Shown piece by piece: positions 51,832 through 64,000 of a stretch of 64,000 bases of DNA. The notes under the pieces were generated by a model that was given only the letters and a program-made list of their open reading frames with translations, made no database searches and was not told the DNA's origin. Made by a program: the position numbers and the translations under genes. The DNA is from an uncultured Collinsella sp. (GTDB taxonomy: Bacteria; Actinomycetota; Coriobacteriia; Coriobacteriales; Coriobacteriaceae), in assembly GCA_900768435.1 (NCBI GenBank), contig CAAGCW010000006.1:9731-73730 (forward strand), given 5' to 3'. The first letter of the stretch is position 1. Each line of letters starts with the position of its first letter.

Positions 51832-52209
51832 ATGGCTAAGCTTACCACCGATGAGATCATCGATGCTCTTAAGGAAATGACCCTTCTCGAGGCTTCCGAG
51901 CTCGTTAAGGCTATCGAGGACACCTTCGGCGTTTCCGCCGCTGCTCCTGCCGCTGTTGTCGCCGCCCCCGCTGCTGGCGCTGCTGAGGCCGAGGAGAAGA
52001 CCGAGTTTGACGTCGTGCTCGAGGGCTTCGGCGACAACAAGATCCAGGTCATCAAGGCCGTCCGTGAGCTCACCAACCTTGGCCTGAAGGAGGCCAAGGA
52101 GGTCGTCGAGGGCGCTCCCAAGGCTGTTCTCGAGGGTGCCAAGAAGGAGGACGCCGAGGCTGCCAAGGAGAAGCTCGAGGCTGCTGGCGCTGCTGTCACC
52201 CTCAAGTAA
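51832..52209 (+). CDS. rplL: Large ribosomal subunit protein bL12
   Basis: This is a 125-residue L7/L12 stalk protein. The N-terminal dimer domain (MTLLEASELVKAIEDTFGV, about 15-33) is joined by an Ala-rich hinge (about 35-52) to the C-terminal factor-binding domain (KTEFDVVLEGFGDNKIQVIK, LGLKEAKEVVEGAP). AAAGGA lies 7 nt before the ATG. Confidence 0.97.
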   Translation: MAKLTTDEIIDALKEMTLLEASELVKAIEDTFGVSAAAPAAVVAAPAAGAAEAEEKTEFDVVLEGFGDNKIQVIKAVRELTNLGLKEAKEVVEGAPKAVLEGAKKEDAEAAKEKLEAAGAAVTLK

Positions 52210-52237
52210 TCAGGCTTTCTCGCCAGATTTCTTTGCA

Positions 52238-52270
52238 GACGGGGTTCGCATTGCGAGCCCCGTCTTTTTT
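52238..52270 (+). terminator. Terminator of rplJL
   Basis: GACGGGG and CCCCGTC arms with inner TCGC/GCGA, followed by TTTTTT. Confidence 0.9.
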
Positions 52271-52523
52271 GTTTTTCGGTCCCTCGGCATCGGTTGCTCA
52301 AACTGCCATGTTCTGTGATTTGCGTCGTATCGCGTGCCCTGCCGTTAGGCAATAAAATTGCACCATTCGAGCAATAATTTGCGTTGACCTGCTGAAGAAT
52401 TGTCTCTGCCTTGTAGCGACATATAGTTCCAGCGGTAAGATGCTTGGGTATCGCAATTTGGTCTGCGGCTGTGCGCCGCACGCACGGGGCGCTTTTGCGC
52501 CTGCGAAAGGATCTTTGAATAAC

Positions 52524-53432
52524 ATGAAGGCAATCATCCCCGCCGCCGGTCTTGGCACGCGTTTTCTGCCTGGCACCAAGTGCACGCCCAAAGAGATGCT
52601 GCCGGTGCTCGACAAGCCGGTCATCCAGTATGTCGTCGAGGAGGCACTCGACCCCGAGGAGGTCGACGACGCCATCATCGTTACCTCGCCCGGCAAGCCC
52701 GAGCTGCTGAACTACTTCCAGCCCGACCGTTCGCTCGAGAACCTGCTGCGCGAGCGCGGCAAGAACGCCTATGCCGATGCCGTCGCCCACGCTGGCGGTA
52801 TGCCGGTCGACTTCCGTTATCAGTACGAGCCCAAGGGCCTCGGCCATGCTATTCGCTCTGCTGCCGACGCCGTGGCAGGGGAGAACTTCCTGGTTCTTCT
52901 GGGCGACTACGTTGTACCTAACCGCGACATCTGCGACAAGATGCTCGCCGTTTCCAAGGAGCACGGTGGCGCTTCGGTTATTGCCGTCGCTGCTTGCTCG
53001 CCCGAGGAAGTCAGCCGCTACGGCGTTATCGCCGGCGAGCGCGTCGGTTCGCTCGAGGGTGCCGAGGACGTTGCCGATGCCGAGCCGGGCGCTGTCTGGC
53101 GTATCGGCGGTCTGGTCGAGAAGCCCGCTCCCGAGGCGGCTCCGTCCAACCTGTACATCGTCGGTCGCTACCTGCTGAGCCCGCTGGTCATGGACTTGCT
53201 GGCAGATCAGCAGGCCGGCAAGGGCGGCGAGATCCAACTCACCGACGCCATGGCCCGTTCGCTCGACCGCGAAGCCATGTATGCAGTCGTCATCGACCCG
53301 CTGTCGGGCTACGACACCGGCACTCCCTCTGGCTGGATGGCCACCAACGCCCTCATGGCTGCAAGCGACCCCCGCTTTGCCGATGCCTTCTGGGACGCCA
53401 TCGACGAGCGCGGCGGATTGATGCGTAAGTAA
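52524..53432 (+). CDS. galU: UTP-glucose-1-phosphate uridylyltransferase
   Basis: This is a 302-residue nucleotidyltransferase making UDP-glucose for glycans and galactose use. The N-terminal block AAGLGTRFLPGTKCTPKEM (about 7-25) holds the nucleotide loop and catalytic Lys/Arg. FRYQYEPKGLGHAI, LLGDYV (metal Asp), RYGVIAGE and the late GGEIQLTDAM are all conserved. AAAGGA is 12 nt from the ATG; an in-frame TTG three codons earlier is a possible start. The 250-nt gap before it holds no gene. Confidence 0.95.
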   Translation: MKAIIPAAGLGTRFLPGTKCTPKEMLPVLDKPVIQYVVEEALDPEEVDDAIIVTSPGKPELLNYFQPDRSLENLLRERGKNAYADAVAHAGGMPVDFRYQYEPKGLGHAIRSAADAVAGENFLVLLGDYVVPNRDICDKMLAVSKEHGGASVIAVAACSPEEVSRYGVIAGERVGSLEGAEDVADAEPGAVWRIGGLVEKPAPEAAPSNLYIVGRYLLSPLVMDLLADQQAGKGGEIQLTDAMARSLDREAMYAVVIDPLSGYDTGTPSGWMATNALMAASDPRFADAFWDAIDERGGLMRK

Positions 53433-53452
53433 GCCTTCGGGCATCGACATTT

Positions 53453-53485
53453 ACGGGCGCGGACCTCGGTTCGCGCCCGTTTTTT
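53453..53485 (+). terminator. Terminator of galU
   Basis: ACGGGCGCG and CGCGCCCGT arms followed by TTTTTT. Confidence 0.92.
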
Positions 53486-53508
53486 ATAAGAGCTGCGATT
53501 GCCGCCTC

Positions 53509-53540
53509 TCTGTTCACAGAAAATATATGAACAGATGTTC
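53509..53540. promoter_or_regulatory. TCTGTTCA/TGAACAGA inverted repeat with GAAC-N4-GTTC site
   Basis: TCTGTTCA (53509-53516) and TGAACAGA (53528-53535) form 8-bp arms. Overlapping this, GAACAGATGTTC (53529-53540) fits the LexA/SOS box consensus GAAC-RNRY-GTTC. It lies 180 bp before rpoB, an unexpected place, so the meaning is open. Confidence 0.4.
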
Positions 53541-53719
53541 GATACACATACATCTACCTGCGTGTTTTCTGTCGAAAAACTTTGCTACTCCAAAAACTCA
53601 ATCGCGTCAAGGCTTTTCTTGCCCAACGGTCGGTACCTGATAAACTATTAGGTTGCGATAACTGGCGAAGCTATGCCTCGCCAACCCACCGAGCATTTCC
53701 GTGAAGGAGGAAAAACCTG

Positions 53720-57211
<3,492 letters not shown>

Positions 57212-57217
57212 TTGACT

Positions 57218-61693
<4,476 letters not shown>

Positions 61694-61699
61694 TTAGTT

Positions 61700-61721
61700 C
61701 CGCCGTTCTAACGAACGGCGG
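61700..61721. terminator. Hairpin after rpoC
   Basis: CCGCCGTTC-TAAC-GAACGGCGG is a perfect 9-bp stem 7 nt after the rpoC stop. It has no T-run and may protect the 3' end or aid the next terminator. Confidence 0.6.
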
Positions 61722-61737
61722 CGACCTCCGTCGCTGC

Positions 61738-61837
61738 GCGGCCCCCAGAGCTACAATCTGTCATTCAAAAGGCAGGGCATGACCAAAAGGTCAATGCCCT
61801 GCCTTTTTCATGCCACCTTGTACGCTCTGGGGGCCGC
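61738..61837 (+). repeat. Structured palindromic element P3 with rpoBC terminator
   Basis: Outer arms (61738-61751, 61824-61837: GCGGCCCCCAGAGC and its complement) enclose an inner hairpin at 61769-61807 (AAGGCAGGGCAT with ATGCCCTGCCTT, inner GACC/GGTC) that runs into TTTTTC, an effective terminator. The inner hairpin and the flanking ACCTTG and CAATCT segments relate it to P1/P2 at 20239-20445. No gene lies in 61694-62003. Confidence 0.8.
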
Positions 61838-62003
61838 TCGCTTGCGTATGCTCAACCTGTTGCGTTCCGTTGATCCCTTGCCAATAAGGGACGGGTTTAT
61901 GTTGGTCGGTTTTTCATGCTTGAATTTGAAACATTTCGCCCGACAAGAGCGTATCTATGGTGAGGGCCTCATCGAGAACCATTAATGTCACCGGGAGGTG
62001 ATT

Positions 62004-62522
62004 ATGGAAGAACAAGCTTTTAGACAGGCGGTCGAAGACCACCGGGATGTCGTGTTTCGGATCGCATTGACGTATCTGCGTGATCGCGCTGACGCCGACG
62101 ATGTCGCTCAAGACGTCTTTCTTAAGTTGCTCAAAAGCGACGCGCAATTTGAAAACTGGGAGCATCTTCGTCGATGGCTTATCCGGGTCACGATCAATGA
62201 ATGTAAATCTCTCTTTCGAAAGCCGTGGAGGCGCGTGGAGGATATTGAGAATCTGGCCGATTCGCTTTCGACGGCGCAGGAGGAGACCAAGGCGGTCCTG
62301 TCAGACGTTATGCGACTTCCGGAGCGATTCCGTATTCCTATCGTGCTCTATTACTATCTGGGCTTCTCGACTTCAGAAATTGCCGAGTTACTGCATGTGC
62401 CAGCCGCGACCGTTCGAACGCGTTTAGCTCGCGGCAGATCGAAGCTCAAGTTCATCCTAGAGGAGGGCGACCGTGAAATCCAACCAGATCAAGCAGGCCT
62501 TCGAGTCCGTCCAAGCCGATAG
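62004..62522 (+). CDS. ECF-type RNA polymerase sigma factor
   Basis: This is a 172-residue sigma-70 family factor with region 2 (about 8-75: DVVFRIALTYLRDRADADDV, AQDVFLKLL, RRWLIRVTINECKSLFRKP) and region 4 (about 100-155: LPERFRIPIVLYYYLGFSTS, EIAELLHVPAATVRTRLARG). GGGAGG lies 5 nt before the ATG. The tail after residue 155 overlaps the next gene by 50 nt. Same two-gene plan as 29429-31100, but the two factors are clearly different in sequence. Confidence 0.9.
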   Translation: MEEQAFRQAVEDHRDVVFRIALTYLRDRADADDVAQDVFLKLLKSDAQFENWEHLRRWLIRVTINECKSLFRKPWRRVEDIENLADSLSTAQEETKAVLSDVMRLPERFRIPIVLYYYLGFSTSEIAELLHVPAATVRTRLARGRSKLKFILEEGDREIQPDQAGLRVRPSR

Positions 62523-63549
62523 CGATCTTGCTGACCGTGTTCTTTATGCCGCTGCTGGCGAGCCGCTTCGCCGAAAGGGTCACGCGAAGCCTCTGTATGT
62601 TGCCGTAATCGGATGTCTTGCCGGAGTGCTGGCGACCGGAGGGGTCGCCTACGCTGTTGTCAATTCCAGTTATTTTGCCTCTGCCTGGGGAAACCATGGC
62701 AACGGAGAGTCCGTTACCTGGACAAATGGCGGCTCGTCGGGGACGAAATATACCTACACCAGAGAGTTTGGTGATGGTATCGCGCCCCAAAGCCTGGAGG
62801 GTGCAGCCCAGAAGGTCAATCTGTCCGTCGAGGGCAACGGCTATACGCTCGACATTCATGAGATGGCAATCGACGAGAACGGTTGCGGTGCTGTGACGTT
62901 TACATTGTCCAATCCGAATGGCGTTAACTACTACAAGCCGGCGGCAGAGCTTGGCGAACTTGTTCTCTATGGTGAAGAAGAAGGGGGCGTCAGTACACCC
63001 AGCATGAACTTCGGCGAGGAATGGGCTGATACACGCTGCACCATTGATAAAGACACATCAAGCGACACGGTCATTAACGGCACGATGTACTTTGCATCTT
63101 GGAATCGCGATCGAGATTTACGACATGCGGTCACCTGGAATATCAGTTGGACAGAGGGCAAAGGTGAGGATGCGAAGGTGATCGAGGTATCGACGCCAGA
63201 GTTTAACGTCGGAGCGCACGTCGATACAAAGGAGCTCCGCTCCGACGACTCGCCTCTCGAGATCAGCCCGTTTTCCATCCAGACGCACATCGATGATCTG
63301 GGCTATGAAGCAGTTGATCATAAACTGACCGTCACCTACAAGGATGGGTCAGAGCAGATTATCGAAGATGACGACGCAGGGGCGTACAATTTCTATGTTT
63401 CGATGGGACGCAATAGCGGAGAGAACATTTGGGTGCCAACGAAGTTGATTGATGTCGACCAAGTGGTTTCAGTAACGCTCGAAGGCACACGCTGCACTTC
63501 AACAGGGGGCGCCGAAACGCCGGAACCCTTTACCATCGTCTATTCGTAA
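62473..63549 (+). CDS. Single-span membrane protein paired with ECF sigma factor
   Basis: This is a 358-residue protein: a short cytosolic part (about 40 residues), one transmembrane helix at about 42-64 (LYVAVIGCLAGVLATGGVAYAVV) and a large external beta-rich domain. It is a counterpart of the protein at 29429-30559 and a likely anti-sigma factor for the upstream sigma factor (inference). It starts with GTG and has GAGGAGGG at 5 nt, inside the sigma gene. Ligand or stress sensed is unknown. Confidence 0.7.
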   Translation: MKSNQIKQAFESVQADSDLADRVLYAAAGEPLRRKGHAKPLYVAVIGCLAGVLATGGVAYAVVNSSYFASAWGNHGNGESVTWTNGGSSGTKYTYTREFGDGIAPQSLEGAAQKVNLSVEGNGYTLDIHEMAIDENGCGAVTFTLSNPNGVNYYKPAAELGELVLYGEEEGGVSTPSMNFGEEWADTRCTIDKDTSSDTVINGTMYFASWNRDRDLRHAVTWNISWTEGKGEDAKVIEVSTPEFNVGAHVDTKELRSDDSPLEISPFSIQTHIDDLGYEAVDHKLTVTYKDGSEQIIEDDDAGAYNFYVSMGRNSGENIWVPTKLIDVDQVVSVTLEGTRCTSTGGAETPEPFTIVYS

Positions 63550-63556
63550 GATTTGG

Positions 63557-63592
63557 GGCCGCTTTCTACTAGGGGAAGCGGCCTTCTTTGCG
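63557..63592 (+). terminator. Terminator of the sigma operon
   Basis: GGCCGCTT and AAGCGGCC arms followed by TTCTTT. Confidence 0.85.
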
Positions 63593-63634
63593 GTAAATGG
63601 GCGGTTAGACCGCACGATATTCGCCTGCATTCCT

Positions 63635-63755
63635 GAAGTATGCGGCAAAATCTTGATGGGTCGACCACACCGTATATGCTCAAGCGCTCTACCTGCGGGT
63701 TTATTATCGCAAAACCCCGGTGCGCTCGGCGGGTCCAGAATTTGCCGCATACTTC
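63635..63755. repeat. Inverted repeat with GAAGTATGCGGCAAA arms
   Basis: GAAGTATGCGGCAAA (63635-63649) and TTTGCCGCATACTTC (63741-63755) are perfect 15-bp arms around about 90 bp that include a smaller GCGGGTTT/AAACCCC-type pairing. It carries no ORF of quality and belongs to no other family seen here. Confidence 0.7.
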
Positions 63756-63821
63756 CGAAAGCGCCGCCGATTTCCATGCGACAGGTGAGAGCAGATCACC
63801 GTTGGAGCGCGACGTTTCCCC

Positions 63822-63863
63822 AGATAAAACCGACCAAAATAAACCTGTCCCTTTTTGGCAGGG
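63822..63863. repeat. Hairpin repeat of the CTGTCCC-loop family
   Basis: The sequence near ACCGACCAAAATAAACCTGTCCCTTTTTGG resembles the copy at 35121-35161; the right arm is diverged, so this copy is degenerate. Confidence 0.6.
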
Positions 63864-63911
63864 AACGTTGCCCCGACGAGCACGTCGGATTCCCGGTCCG
63901 GGCGGCCCGCT

Positions 63912-64000
63912 GTTTAAGTTTGTCGCGAGTTCCGCACGCAAAGGAAAGCACTTAATGTGCTTTCCGTCTTGCGCAGGACTGTAGAGCAGCAAACTTAAAC
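63912..64000. repeat. Structured palindromic element, copy B (cut by window end)
   Basis: GTTTAAGTTTG (63912-63922) and CAAACTTAAAC (63990-64000) are perfect arms. Inside lie TTCCGCACG, a hairpin at 63943-63965 (GGAAAGCAC-TTAAT-GTGCTTTCC) and AGGACT, in the same order as in copy A at 50765-50965. Sequence before the left arm (63890-63911) probably pairs with bases beyond the window. Confidence 0.8.

Overview
The window looks like a chromosome segment of a high-GC gut Actinobacterium of the class Coriobacteriia, most likely a Collinsella. This is inferred from gene content and order (disA-ispD-ispF-cysS-rlmB-rae1-tRNA-tuf-rpmG-secE-nusG-rplKA; rplJL-galU-rpoBC), GC-rich codon use, Shine-Dalgarno-led starts and the abundance of palindromic intergenic repeats. 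No database was consulted.

Layout. 1-1.1 kb: 5' part of an IS110-type transposase and its non-coding flank. 1.1-8.9 kb: a ThrE-type exporter, a DUF2798 membrane protein, then a 1479-residue 2-hydroxyacyl-CoA dehydratase activator-type protein overlapping a TetR regulator, with a perfect palindrome (probable TetR operator) in front. 9-13.6 kb: clpC and pepD. 13.7-16.3 kb: hipBA toxin-antitoxin pair with palindromic operators, and mntP behind a yybP-ykoY manganese riboswitch with its terminator. 16.5-22.1 kb: disA, ispD, ispF, cysS, rlmB and an Rae1-like nuclease. 22.1-23.1 kb: repeat-rich, nearly gene-free DNA around tRNA-Thr. 23.1-27.5 kb: tRNA-Tyr/Thr/Met, tuf, rpmG, tRNA-Trp, secE, nusG, rplK, rplA. 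27.6-29.1 kb: a decayed leucine operon, with an intact Leu-rich leader peptide and attenuator in front of a leuA'-'leuB deletion scar. 29.1-35.2 kb: an ECF sigma/membrane protein pair between 60-bp direct repeats, a ParB-like/BMP fusion with a phosphoesterase, and an MscS channel. 35.2-38.1 kb: an ABC_sub_bind-type transporter. 38.2-50.7 kb: a WYL-like regulator, asnS, a PTS IIA protein, an alpha/beta hydrolase, a FeoA-FeoB fusion, an MFS transporter, a GH13 glucosidase, a deoxyinosine glycosylase, a hypothetical gene and an aminotransferase. 50.7-61.7 kb: a 201-bp palindrome, the L10 leader, rplJL, galU and rpoBC. 61.7-64 kb: a second ECF sigma/membrane protein pair and more structured repeats.

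Most of the window is housekeeping: translation, transcription, isoprenoid precursors, proteolysis and metal homeostasis. The most unusual content is intergenic. At least four families of hairpin elements recur with conserved loops or internal segments but different, compensating stems. This suggests selection on structure (RNA or single-stranded DNA) rather than on sequence. The leucine operon scar is the clearest gene-level oddity. The ParB-like/BMP fusion and the two sigma/membrane protein modules are the least understood protein systems here.
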